Assembly (NCBI RefSeq): GCF_022539665.2
Contig: NC_081335.1
Span: 496,001 to 560,000 of the forward strand
DNA length: 64,000 nucleotides
Reading direction: 5' to 3'
Source of the DNA: Daphnia carinata
Lineage: Eukaryota; Arthropoda; Branchiopoda; Diplostraca; Daphniidae
The position numbers and the translations under genes were made by a program. The notes under the pieces were generated by a model. The model was not told the origin of the DNA. It saw only the letters and a list, made by a program, of their open reading frames with translations, and did not search any database. Positions 1 through 12,083 of the stretch are shown here, one piece after another (the stretch's first letter is position 1; the number at the start of each line of letters is the position of its first letter).

Positions 1-1761
1 TTAGGAAGATGGACTTGAGGATGGTCTGAATTTCTTCTGTCGATTCGTGCCACATTGTCACAACACCAAATAGGCGCGTTATTATGTTTTTTGCTGGGCC
101 ACCTGTTCCTTCAACTACAGTGCTCGGTTTGATAGTGAGGACTTAAACTCATTGACTGGTCAATTACAAACGAATTGTACCATTTGGTATCGATTGTTTC
201 CATTTCATTAGATGTGTTGCAAGGCTTCCAAATGTGAAGTGTGATCCATATTTGGGAGAGAAACCAAATGAATCCCAGACAAATCATTATAACTGTTTTC
301 TGATAGTTGCCACCGGTGAAGTATTGCGCTCCAGTCGATAGGCAGCCGTGACATAAATTGAGTAAATCAAATTGCGTCACAGCCCACATGCAAATGAAAC
401 TAGGAGTAATCAAGGTCACCGGCAGGGCAAAACAGTAACGCTGCGTTAATAGTTTGAGTTAGTGAAAACATGAACGTGAAAAATATAAGTTAGTGACTGA
501 AAAATTACCTGGACTCCAATTTTACACGCAAACGTGCCAAAACAATAGAATAAAAATGAAGCAGTTGTTTGGATAACGAATACGTAGAATGGAGAAGTCA
601 AGTTCGCTGACGTTAAACTATCAGCAAACTGGATGAAACCATCTTTAATAGACAAAAGGAAGTGATCAAGATTAGCATCAAACACACGCTCATCTTGCGT
701 CATGAAAATCACACGCGCAAAAATGAGCATCGTGCCGACAAAGAACAATAATTTCCACAGGCTAACAAACATCTGAATAAAGGGTCTCGTCTCTTTCATG
801 TTTTCTTTGATTCGACCCAAAAACTTGATAAAACCTAGCAAATAATCACAACGGATAAGAAAACATTTTCGTAATTGCGCTAAGTGGTGAAAAAATTCTC
901 TATTTACCGACAGGTACGTCTTTATCGACGTGATTTTCCCACCATCCAAGAGAAATGAGAATCAGGGATACAGGTAGTGTCCAGTTCATCATCAGCCGAC
1001 GTTGAATGAAACTGAAATCGTAGCTATTAGTCAAAATGGCCGTAGTGCCTTGGATAAACGTCCAATGCAAACAGCCACTCAACTGGGCAAGAAATGCGAT
1101 CCCATCCGCCGTCATTTTAGCCATTCGATTCGGTTCGTCATATTTACGGGATAGAAAATTGAATAGAGCAGGTAATGCATGAAGGCAGTTGGTGATCATG
1201 ATACCGTGTATCACCTGAATTTTCAAAGAGAAATGAATAATTGAATTTTGTCTTTGAAATCGTTTACTTACCGAAAGATATGGCAAAACGGAGCCAAGTA
1301 AAAAAGCCATTCCGATGGCCTGTGCAGTTTCAAATAAAAAAGCAATTGTAAAATCGATTAAACGAGGACGCTTCCAGCAATCGCGACGGGAAAGACAAAC
1401 GTGCAGCGATTGTAAGAAACTGAATAATTCAGGAACTGCAAAGCTGAAGAATAGAGCCCACATCCAACAAGCGAATCTTTCAACGTGTCGGAAATGATCT
1501 ACGTTCGGCCAAATATAAAACACATAGAACATCAAAATTGATTCCTATGTTTACGGGTACTATATAATCCTCACCGTGATCTTCGCGTCGTTCTCCTAAA
1601 GAGAATTCCATCCATTCGTTGCTCATTGACGAAATTATGAAGAACATAGCCCCCTTAGAAACAATTCCAGTTGACAGAATTGCAATGAAAGTCACGCAAC
1701 AAGCAGTTAGCTTGCTACAATTCTTAAAGTAGGAATTGACTTTCTCGTTTACAGTCAACAT
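1..1761 (-). CDS. Chitin synthase, 5' part (gene runs off the left edge; apparent frameshift)
   Basis: This is the N-terminal part of a second chitin synthase, a membrane glycosyltransferase that makes chitin from UDP-GlcNAc. Exons read as 1575-1761, 1272-1498, 908-1214, 509-834 and 1-440. They parallel exons 1-5 of the neighbouring complete gene (exon 3 is 307 bases in both), and the first four exons sum to a multiple of three. Several hydrophobic segments are visible. The last exon reaches the family's CATMWHE motif, seen here as VTMWHES around positions 30-55. Reading is open from 440 to about 115, then meets a stop. The homologous sequence continues in another frame from about position 118, so one base appears gained or lost there. 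No intron fits that spot. It could be a young pseudogene, an allele or a sequence error. The catalytic exons lie outside the window. Confidence 0.85.
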
Positions 1762-2763
1762 CCTTGAACTGCCAACGATAATTTACCTGAAAAACTGAAA
1801 AAAATTTCTCAGCATTATTTATAAAACTCATGTACATACACTAAGTTGCATATACGAAGAGACAAAAGAAAAAAGTTAGAGCATTTACTTCAGAAAAAAG
1901 GAAGTTTTTCTAAAATTCCTTTCGGAGTACCTTGCAACAAGAGCGAACCGATGCTGTATGGATGGAAAATTGGATTACACAAACATACGCACCTTTCGGT
2001 TTCATCGCTGGCTGAAAACTCAAGGGCATTTAAACAGATGTTTACTTATCCAATTGTTACTTCCGTTTCATATACCGCGCGGTCGGGTCATTGGGAACAC
2101 CAAATGGCAAAGCTAGAGAAAAAGGAACAAGCGGCAGAGAACTGAAACAAATAAGTATATACCAGTTACCTGTCAGCACTTAGTACATGCAAAGGAATAT
2201 TTATGCTGAATGTTTGCATTAAAAAAAGAGCTGAACGAAGAGCCTCAATTAACTTTGTTGGCTTGCTCCGACAATCACCTGGCGTTGCTCCACTTTACAC
2301 ATCCATGTTATGTACAAATTCAAAGGGAAAAGGAAGGTCATTATACACAAACACGTCACAGAAATGTGTCTGCTCCACAGGCTAATATCACAATCCCTTG
2401 GTTGATTGTGATGAAAGTGCCTACTACTCGCAACAAACATGTGTGCCATATATCCATATGTTATGTGCCCATAGTATTAGGAATATGGGGTCAACTCGGT
2501 CCGGTTACACGTGCTACCTTGAAAAAACTAGGGACAGTTAAATAAAAATATTTCCAAACAAAGCTCTGTCATCCATCGGTAGTTTCTCTGCAGAACCCAT
2601 CAAAAGGAACATTTGTCAAATATGCTCCATGATACAAAAGAAACTCGGAGCTCCATTGTAATACCAGCAACCCGCATCTTCAGAAAGCACAACAGGTGGA
2701 GCTGTACTACTTTCCATTACCCACCACCATAATCCCAAACGAAAAGCGCTGGAACATTTAATA
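1762..2763. other. Intergenic spacer between the two chitin synthases
   Basis: No gene is supported here. It should hold the promoter of the left chitin synthase and the 3' end of the right one. A minus-strand ATAAAA-like stretch lies near 1815-1825. Short open frames on the plus strand (1846-2145, 2210-2545) show no signal peptide, domain or splice structure and look accidental. Confidence 0.6.
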
Positions 2764-5700
2764 CTACGAGATAAATTGAAGTTGACGTAGTTCTGTATGG
2801 TGGGTAGTGGCTAAATTTTCGCCGTTTTGATTGAAGCGAGTCAAAACGACTGAGCTATCCATCCTCGGTGAACTCTCGCATAATGACGTGAAATGTACAG
2901 ATGACAAGATGCGGATTAGGTTTTTGACCCTGAAAATCAAAAGGGCTGCAAATTGAATGAATAGCATCAATCCGGCTAACGAGACCAGAATAATGTGTAC
3001 GGGACTTGTCTGTGACAAACGACCGTCATTGAGACTCGTCAACTGTGCAATTTAAAAATAGAAAATTAAACATTTGTCTGGTTAATAAAGAAAAATAGTT
3101 GACATTCGTAAAGCTTACCTCAATTAAGTCGTGATGCGTTAAACTGTCCGTGCTGTTTACGCCTTGAGATATTAAATTGTCGTTAGCTTGCATCCCGAAT
3201 ATCAGCGCAACGAAAAGCGAATTGAGCAAAATGAAGAACGTGAAGGACCAATTCCGTAACCGAATTAAATCGATTGAGATTCTTTCCTTTAACGAACAAG
3301 AAAATGTTTGTAATCATTTAAATGCTGTAATCATATAGATTGAAACCTTGTGTTCTTGGCTGTTGTCCACAATGGGAGATAATTTCTGGGCTATTAAATT
3401 ATTCCAGTAGGTATCTTCTTCGTGCGACAAACATTTAACATTACGTAATTGTTTTGACAATTTAACTTCAGTTTCCAAATTCCAGTCTAAGGATCCTATT
3501 CTGTGGACATGTTGATCGCTTAATGATGGAATTGATGTTCTGGAAACAGACGCTTCCTCAGAATCTGTTGTTTTGCAAGGTTGACTACATGCGTCTTTGG
3601 AAAGCTGATCGGTCGCATTCATTTTTTGACCATCTCCGTCCGAAATTTGCAAATTCTCAGTGCCATTAACAATAGACTGCTCCATCTCGTTAGCGAAATA
3701 CTTTGTGACCTATTAATATGAGCAGAAATAAAACTGATAGAAATGTTTATCTTTGATAATAAAGTGTTTGACATTAAAATGTATCTCGTCACCTTCGTAG
3801 GAATTTCCGTAGTTGGTCTTGCTGTTGCAGGTGGATTAGAATCACGAGTTCCCCATGAAACGATGTTCATGTTAATTATCGAATACAGCAAGAGTAATAT
3901 ACTCATCGAAGGTGTCAACAGGAGGTAAACAGGGCCCGCCAGAAGGCATTGAATTTCGCTCGGGTGTAGGCAACCAGCCAGAAAGATGCAACTTGCCAGA
4001 CAAAGGAAGAAAACATTATGTATCGACCATAACATTTGTATGCCAGAATTAACAGACATCGCTGTTAACCAATGGACCAACGCAGCAACCAGAAGTAAAC
4101 CATATAAAACTGAAAGACATTTCGCTATCATTAGCTAGAAATTAATTAGAAAACCAAAAATCAATTGTAATCAGATGAATTTTATATGAAATAGTTTTGC
4201 TTACCTGCACGCGAGTTGAAACTAAGAAACAGGTAAAAACGAATATAAAAATAAGAACTGAATGAACAGTGAGACTAATCCATGGGCTGAGATAAAAGGT
4301 AGTTGCAGAAGTGTAGACTAAAGCAAGAAAAACTGATCCGGGACACAAGAGGCCAATAGTTAGTAACACGGCCTTTGTTATAGAGGTGAATCAATGAGAA
4401 TAAACTCTTTGCTTTACATAAAAATAATTAATCAACCTTCGTTGATGCTTACCTGGAAAGCGATGTAAAGCCACGAAATATTTGGATTTATTTTAACAAT
4501 TTGCCTGCAATTCCAGAGCACATCTAGCGTATTTGCAAGTAGGGACAACGCCCATCGACGACGTTGATTGTAAAACTCTTCGAAAGTCTCCGGGCAATGG
4601 GTGTACGCAGAACTGTTCGCCGAGTAGGCAAGTCGGTATCCTCGTTTGATGAGTAAAGTGCACAGCCATCGATCTTCCCCTAAGGACACCAATTTTCACA
4701 GAGAACGTATTATACCTGAGTTCATAAAAAAAAAAGAGTAAGGACGGTTACCTTGGTCACGTTGGATCATGTGGTGAGCTTCCTCAGAAACAGTAGTGAA
4801 TTTGGCCATGATTTCTTCATCAAGGAGGACACTAGCACGGATGAGGGAGAAGCAACCGGAAGCACAAAGTATACTTCCCAACAGATCCTCACTAGGTTTC
4901 AGCAACCAAAAGCCAACTGCGTACTCAAACATTTGGTACCAAACCATTGCACCTGACATTAAAATTAATGAGTGAACATATCAACATCCGGACTGAAATG
5001 AATTACCTATGGACCCTGTTGGATGAGAGCGATTGCAAACGATGCTAACATCTTTTTGGGAATTCATCAGATCCACAAGTGTGTGAACAGCTTTTGGCTG
5101 AAAGTCCATATCTCCGTCCAGCGACAGTATAAAGACATTCGTCATGTCCAGGCAATTCGCCATCTCGTACCGGATTAGGTAGTCAATATACATTACTTGA
5201 CTCCAACGTTTCTTGACGCGAATTTTCGTTCTATCTTTCAAATGAACGGCCATTTTTGTGTTTGCCGGAAGGACCCACACCAATCGACCTCCATAAGGAG
5301 TGACAGAAACCGTCGGTGATTGGGGGCTGGTAGAATTTGTCCATTGAGAGTTCACCTTATCAACCATTGCGATAAACTCATTTACAAACTGATTGACTAC
5401 CCTCGACGTGGCACTATCTGTCGTGCCCGATTCAAAAGCGTCGTCGAAAAAGATATGTGTCTCATAATGATAGAGGTGTGGGTCAATAACCTGCGTTCCA
5501 ATTGATAGTAAAATTCATAGTTGTCCGTTCGAAATATACTTGAACACTCTTAAAACAATCATCTACATTACCTTGCTGCAATCACGGTTGACACGGCGCT
5601 CTGATTGATCTTTATCCAATCGGAAGATAGACTTGAGAATGGTCATCATCTCATCGCTCGATTCGTGCCACATTGTTGCAACGGCAAAAATGCGCGATGT

Positions 5701-7327
5701 TATGGTGCAGTTGGTTAAACATCCTGAGGTGGCATCCTCCTGGTCTCGATACCGTGGCGAGCTCAAATTCAATGAGTGGTCAATAAGAAGAGAATTATAC
5801 CATTTAGTATCATTCATCTGAAATGCCAATTCAACAGGCTCCCAAATGTGACGGGTAATCCAAATTTGAGAGAGAATCCATATGAATGACAGGGCTAGCA
5901 ATATAATTGGCTGGTTGTCGTCGTTATCTGTCCTGAACGAGATAGGAATCGGAAGTGGGTCGACTATATTGAAATGCGCCATAGTTAACGTTGAAATGAG
6001 TACAGGGGTTATTATAACAACTGAAAATGCGAAGCCGTATCTCTGTTAATGATTGTAAAAATTTTAAAATTGACGAAACAAGAAAAAAATCATTTACCAG
6101 TATTACCTGTGCACCGATCTTGCAGGCAAATGTCCCGAAACAAAAGAAGAGCAAGGAGGCAGTCGCTTGGATGATAAAGATGTAAAACGGGGAAGTCCAA
6201 TCCACTGACATCGCACTGGACCAAAATTGATATAAGCCTTGTTTGATAAGGAACAAGAATGAACTGAGGTTCGTTTCTGGTATGTGCCCTTCCGGAATAA
6301 TGACGCTGGTACAAATGAGCATTGTGCCAAGGAAAATCAGTGTTTTCCACAGGATTAAAAATATCTGAATCAGTGGTCGCGTCTTCATTTCTTCTTTTAT
6401 TCGACCCAAAAACTTAATAAATCCTAGAAAAAAATGCAGAGGTCAGTTAATTGCTACCAATTTAAACGAATCCCAACTGACCGACAGATGCGTCTTTGTC
6501 GACGTGGTTCTCCCACCAGCCAAGAGAAATGAGAAAAAGGGATACGGGCAAGGTCCAATCCACCAACTGGTGGCGTTGGGTGAAGCTAGAACTGTAGTGG
6601 TTGCCCAATGATGCCGTAGTGCTTCGGATGAAGATCCAGTGTAAACAGCCACTCAACTGGGCAAGAAAGGCAATACCATCCAGTGTCATTTTGGCTAACG
6701 GTTTCGGTTCGTCAGGTTTTCGCGACAGGAGGTTGAATAGCGCAGGAACCAGATAAATGCAGTTGGTAACCACAATACCGTGTACCACCTGAATTTTCAA
6801 ATGAATTGAGTAAAGCCACTGACTATTCATTCACTCGTTAATCTTACCGAAAGACACGGTAAAATTGAGCCGAATAGTATGGCCATCCCAACGGCCTGGG
6901 CAGTCTCGAATAGAAACACAATTGGAAGATCGACAGAACGAACGACAGAACGAGGACTCTTCCAACAATCTCGACGGCAAAGACAAATGTATAGCAATTG
7001 CAAGAAACTGAACAATTCAGGAACTACAAAACTGAAGAAAATACCCCACATCCAACAAGCGAAGTGCTCAGCGTGTCGGATGGGGTCTGGCAATAACAAA
7101 ATTATAAAATGGTTAGGTAAAACGACTTAAAAATACATCAGTGATATACCATCTCCGCTGGTGTAGCGATGCGGTCCCCCTGTTGAGGTTTCCTTCAGTT
7201 CCTGGCCCATAGACGACGTCATAAAGAAAATTGATGCCTTGGATGCAAGTCCCGCCGACAGGACCACTATAAAAGCCACGCAACAGGCAATGAGTTTGCC
7301 ACAGAGTTTCAAATTTCTTTTGCCCAT
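2764..7327 (-). CDS. CHS: Chitin synthase (divergent, complete, 13 exons)
   Basis: An integral-membrane family 2 glycosyltransferase that polymerises GlcNAc into chitin at the plasma membrane. Exons: 7150-7327, 6848-7086, 6482-6788, 6107-6423, 5572-6042, 5007-5490, 4752-4952, 4453-4679, 4205-4372, 3793-4134, 3347-3709, 3119-3286, 2764-3042. They total 1248 codons (1247 residues), in frame throughout. Diagnostic motifs: VATMWHES (about residue 470), LSLDGDMDFQP (about 627, UDP-sugar/metal site), GEDRW (733, acceptor site), QRRRW (771, product binding) and SWGTRD (about 957). Multiple membrane segments lie before the catalytic domain and after QRRRW. Insect chitin synthases are usually around 1500 residues or more, so this one is short, mainly at its ends. 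The donor of the 3347-3709 exon (GTTTCA) is weak and that border is less certain. It sits head-to-tail with the left copy. Confidence 0.93.
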
Positions 7328-7462
7328 TGTCGATGAGAAGCCAAAACGGACCGGAGAAAACTCTTGATGAATTGCGAGTGACCTTTGTTTTTATTGTAGC
7401 CTTGAATATGTATGTGACGATATAGGGGGGCGTTTTGGGAACAGACATTCGTTGCTCAGGAA

Positions 7463-7469
7463 CTTTATA
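7463..7469 (-). promoter_or_regulatory. Probable TATA box of the complete chitin synthase
   Basis: TATAAAG on the minus strand, about 135 bases upstream of the ATG at 7327. A start site near 7435 would give a short 5' leader. It is inferred from position and sequence only. Confidence 0.4.
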
Positions 7470-7886
7470 CATCGGGAAATCGTTCCCCTAGCGGCATAAA
7501 ACAAATAATACATTAAACACTATCCGTCCTATGTGTTCACCATTGCTTGTTTCTCACCCTCACGATGTAAATGTGTGTAAACGATTCCGCAGGTGCACTT
7601 GACGTGCACAATAGACAGCGGAACGATGTGCGGTGCGCCGCCGCTAGGTTAAGGTTAGCGCTGCTTGTTGGGCGGTTGGTTTGCTATCTGTACGTGTCTA
7701 GCTATGCTCTGTAGAATTTACCTCTCGATTCTCCGAATTTTGAACACAAGGGCGAAAAACTTATCGTTAAAGTCACCCGTTGTTCCTCTAAAATATATAC
7801 CAGTGCATTTGGATTTCCCTAGAGCTTGCTATCATAAACACTGTTTTCTGTACGCCATAAACAAACAATACAATCATAAAAAGAAA
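7470..7886. other. Intergenic spacer
   Basis: No gene is supported. The sequence is GC-mixed with no repeat or RNA gene that I can recognise. It separates the minus-strand chitin synthase promoter from the possible small plus-strand gene. Confidence 0.5.
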
Positions 7887-8141
7887 ATGTTAATTTATAC
7901 TCAGTTGGTATTTCTTTTCATCTCAACTTTAACTGGAGAACTTGTACCATGTGAACAAGTTCTGGATCAAGTAGCATCGTCGCATTTGTGGACGCGTCGG
8001 CACCAACAGGAACGTTGCACCTGTTCTGACGACTGTGTAAAATTTGGTGGACATGTCTCGACGAACAGTTGTCACTTCCTAGATACATGCCAGGGCATTC
8101 ACTTTAAACGTTTTTACATACACGCTGCCATTGAGCAATAG
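7887..8141 (+). CDS. Possible small cysteine-rich secreted protein (84 aa)
   Basis: An intronless frame of 84 residues. It starts with a good signal-peptide-like stretch (MLIYTQLVFLFISTLTG) and is followed by six cysteines, including a CTCSDDC cluster. The ATG at 7887 is chosen because the hydrophobic leader begins there and the preceding bases (AAAAGAAA) suit an animal start. The same frame is open back to 7665, but that extension looks unlike protein. A TATA-like AAATATATAC lies near 7789-7799. No family is recognised. It may equally be a chance frame. Confidence 0.28.
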   Translation: MLIYTQLVFLFISTLTGELVPCEQVLDQVASSHLWTRRHQQERCTCSDDCVKFGGHVSTNSCHFLDTCQGIHFKRFYIHAAIEQ

Positions 8142-9193
8142 GCGTTGCGTGAACACAAGTTTACGGATCTTGTCGATGTAAACGAACCATACGTAATATG
8201 CGATCGTATCTTTGCACGTCTACGTTAGCGAAGACCTATATTGCAACTGTGAATAATTAAATGTGGACCTTCGTGATATAGGTTTTTCTACTCTGAAAAC
8301 CTTGAACTTTTGTAAGGAAGGATACGATTGGTTCGTAGAGTTTCGCGTTTTCTTACCCATCCCCAGGCCCCTTAGCAGAACACGTGTTGGGAAATAAAAG
8401 TAATGGCGGCTTTGCTTCTGATAATTTAACAATTCTGCTGAGAAAACCGAAGCTAGGACCGAATAGAATCCCACCTGAGATATTTCAAATTGCAAGGATG
8501 TACCAATTTGACAGAAAGATTGGTTGACTAGCTACAGAATTCTAGTTTTATGGAGGAACGATTTGGTTTGAAACGCGACCTGATAGCTTTAGCTCTGGCA
8601 GCAAAATATAAACAGTACATATGACAATATGCCAAATATATTACCCGTTCTGGCAACCAAAAAGGATGCGGAACTGAATGACGGGGCATTGTCCTGGTTA
8701 ACAAAACTAGAACAAATTGGATTCAGATTAGTTTGCGACAGCTTGGAACCGTTGAATGAACAAACAAACGATTGGACACGAGTTACGTCCATCTAGGGGC
8801 GTAGCATCTTATCAATCCACCTTTGCCTACCGTCTACTCTTTACATCGCCACAAAGTTCAGCCTTGGCGCCGACGCTATTTAGCCAGACTCCGACGTAGG
8901 TGTTTTTTTTTTATTATTCGTTTGCTAATCAACTAAAAATATCAGCAGACTCTATCATTACTATTATTATTTTCATACCAACTAGACGTCACACTCAGAT
9001 TGTCTGGAACTAAACCGTGTACTAAACAGAAGAATATATTTTTGTCCATTAGGTCAGCGAAAGTCAGGTACATCAATTTTAAAATCAAGATCGCTGGTGA
9101 TATCAGACATGTTCAATTAACCAAACAGTTTTCATTGGCTTTTTCTTTTTTTCAATACAAACACTGCAGCTTACAAATTACACGAGTTTACAG
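8142..9193. other. Intergenic region without a recognisable gene
   Basis: Only short scattered frames are present, with no domain, repeat or RNA gene seen. It contains the 3' flank of the first LRR gene. Confidence 0.5.
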
Positions 9194-10589
9194 CTACAGG
9201 CATTCGCTGAAACCGTTTGGATTGAGTTGTTCGAATCGGGTGGAATTCGAACACGTAGCCCCGTGGACGACGGACAGCAAGTTGCGGTTGTCACGAATCA
9301 GCCAAGCCAAAGTGCAATCGCATTCAAACGGATCTATATCGAAAATTATTTCAAAATGTTTCAATAATGACACACAGAAAAAATTTTTTTAAAGATAATA
9401 TACTTGAATCGATGGAAAGACTGCCATTCAGCGTTATCATGCCTTCAAGCATGGGCTGAAAGACGAGCGATTCAAATTGCGTCAGGTTGTTTCTCGTCAG
9501 ATCAGCCAGGACAACATTTGCTAAAAGAAGATAATTCAAGTTTAAACAAGTCAATCACATAATCAGTATGGCGTTTTTGGGCACCTTTCAAGGCTCCGGG
9601 CTCAATCGTGTTTAAAGAAACATTAGTCAATGCCAATCTTTGTATCCTCGGTGATGGCAATGCAAGTGAAGATGATGAAATAAGTGGCAATCGATTTCCA
9701 GATAAACTCAAATCGTTCAATTGGCTGAAGAAGACCACCTCGTCCGGAATTCGTGTTAAATTATTGTAAGCTAATGAAAGCACAACGACTGTGTCGACCG
9801 ACGTAGACGAGTTAATAGACGCTAATATGTTCGTGGCTGATTGGTCGTCCAGCTGATTGTCCGTCATGTAGACTTGCTGCAACTTGGGAAGAGACTGCGC
9901 TGGGAACTCGATCGAATCTAATCCCGTGCATTGGTTAATGCTCAACGTTACCATGTTAGGTAACGCGGGTAGATTCTGAAACGCTTGAATGTTTGCCGAG
10001 CCGTACAAATACAAATTCATCAACTTGTTGAATCCAGTCAAGAAGTTGAAATCCGTTTGCTGGCTTAGATCACATCCGAGTATGTAAAAATATTCGATGA
10101 GATCTTCAGAAGACGTTAGGGCGTACGTGTCGATGCTCAGCCGATACAAATCTCCACTGACAACGGCCGGACAGTAGAGGTCGATCGCCCTGGCCCGTTT
10201 TCCATTCAATAAATCGGCCGGAATGTTCACTCCGCGCGTTGATAAATCGGGCAAGGGCCTCAATTGAAGCCAGAAAATGTCTGAGCCTGTTGTACGATTG
10301 AAGACGGACACGATGGCGTCGATCGAAACCAATTCACAGACAATGTACAGACCAAAAGTGGGGTAATCACCGCAATAACACGGGGAATAATCCTCGGGAC
10401 ACGGTAACACAGCTTTGTCGATTGCTGGACGCATGAGACTCCATTCGATTGCCGCGGTCGTGAACGTAAAGATGATCTAATTAAGAAACATAAGGATTAA
10501 TTTCGATGAAAAAAACAATGATTGAAAGATAATGCTAAATATATACGTACCAGGAGGACTAGAGAGCTGAGAATAACTTGGACCTTCAT
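9194..10589 (-). CDS. Secreted leucine-rich-repeat protein A (395 aa)
   Basis: Four exons: 10551-10589, 9585-10476, 9404-9520, 9194-9333, in frame for 396 codons. Exon 1 encodes the signal peptide (MKVQVILSSLVLL, continuing in exon 2). The mature protein begins with a cysteine-rich N-terminal cap (CPEDYSPCYCG, LRRNT-like). Degenerate LRRs of the LxxLxLxxNxL type follow, for example YNNLTRIPDEV and LSGNRLPLISS. It ends in a C-terminal cap (NPFECDCTLAWLIRD, about residues 350-395) of the LRRCT type. No membrane anchor is seen, so it is probably extracellular. The ligand is unknown. The same exon phases (0, 1, 1) recur in the other two family members in this window. Confidence 0.88.
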
Positions 10590-10653
10590 GACTCGTGGGT
10601 CGTACTCGGTTGCATTTGATATTGCATCTAAATAAATTTCGACGAGGATTCAG

Positions 10654-10660
10654 CCTTATA
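10654..10660 (-). promoter_or_regulatory. Possible TATA box of LRR gene A
   Basis: TATAAGG on the minus strand about 65 bases upstream of the ATG at 10589. Spacing and strand fit a core promoter. There is no other support. Confidence 0.4.
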
Positions 10661-11084
10661 CGCTGTGGTTACGGGCCTAGAATCATCAAACATGTCAATT
10701 GAACTAATATCTCTGCTGTTTGAGTTTTATCTCTGACGTGCACGAAGAAAAGACATGGGCGTGCATAAAACAAACAATAAACTTAGAAAAGGAAAAGAAG
10801 AAAGCACAAACAAATTATAAGTTTAGTTCAAATGGTCTACAGCTGTATTTGTTCTAAGATATTTTGGCAGTGTCATATAGTCTTATGGCAATAGTATCCA
10901 CCCAGGGTAAAAGTCGGAGGTGGTGGACGCCACGAACCTCTCGATAGGTGTGTCTTTAAAGATGATTGGAACGAGGCTTGGCTACACCTGCCTGTTTGTT
11001 GCACGAATCAAATCCACTGACGTTTAAGTTTCTAGAACACCGTTTAAGGCGCATTTTGTTCTGTTGACATGTCTGAGCAAGTGA

Positions 11085-11586
11085 CGGTTACTATCAGCCA
11101 AGCCAAGTGGCAATCACAATCGATTGGCGGTAGATCAGGAAATAGATACGTTTCTTCACTAAATCTACAACTCTTTGAAGCATTCTTGCTTCCATGCACG
11201 TGAATAGCTGCATTTTGCTGAAAAAGTTCTTGGAAAACAGATGCTTCGAATCGAGCTAATTATTGTTATTAGTGCTTTTGGTTTTGAGGGTCTGCAAGTC
11301 ACATCAGGAAAGATTAAGCATTTGAATTTGCGCTCCGTTTAGTTCGAAAGTGCAACGTGCTCGCTGCCTAGCTTATTATTGTTGAAATTTAGGTTGGGAA
11401 GCTTAGAAAATCCATCGATTTTCGGCAGTCGTGTTAAATTGTTATAGGACGATATTCGAGTGGAATATGTTGCTCGGGATGAATGCATCCTCGTGTGATT
11501 CAGGGACTGTTACATAGACGAAGTGGATATCGACTTGCAAAGTGCGCCCGACTACTGTGATGGCAACGACGGCCAACACCTTCATA
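11085..11586 (-). pseudogene. Decayed LRR-family copy
   Basis: Pieces of the same LRR family occur in the right order on the minus strand but in broken frames. Around 11500-11586 there is a start codon with a signal-like leader (MKVLAVVAITVVG). Around 11395-11475 there is an LRR stretch (YNNLTRLPK, then FSKLPNLNFNNNKL). Around 11200-11265 is a match to exon 3 (LARFEASVFQELF). At 11096-11130 is the LRRCT core (PPIDCDCHLAWLI). Most of the large exon is missing and stops interrupt the frame. It lies between two intact family members, as expected for a dead tandem duplicate. Confidence 0.75.
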
Positions 11587-12083
11587 ATTAGTCACAATAT
11601 TCTACAGAATTATGTTGTGCTAGTTCAATTACAATAGAAAAATGGTTTTACCTGTAACCAAAATGGCGTTGGGATCCATTATTAGCTGAATAAACAATTC
11701 AATGCATGCTCAAATTCTAATTCAAACCGACGCACAATATAATTGTTAGCTAACGCGGGCTCACTAAATACTCGAGCAACTTGCAATATCATGATCATAA
11801 GCAAGGCGATCGAAAAAATAAAAATTCAGCTGATTATTTAAGCACAAAGATTAAAAGGACTTGACAATCGTACCGTGGAACGGTGCGCTAATGCTTACGA
11901 TTCATAAGTGCTGACTGCGTTTGACTATAATGCTTCGTGACGAAAACGGAAATTGATAAAACTCTATCCAAGGTGCCCTTCTTCTAACAACATACCTGAC
12001 TGACACCAATCTTTATTACACATTCTAAATCAACGTTTAATAAACGCGATACAAGAAGACCGCAGTTTGATAAGCGTCACTTA

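Noticed and set aside
7665-7886. Upstream extension of the small secreted frame to a 158-residue protein
   Set aside because: The added part is compositionally unlike protein and puts the signal peptide in the middle. The internal ATG at 7887 makes better sense.
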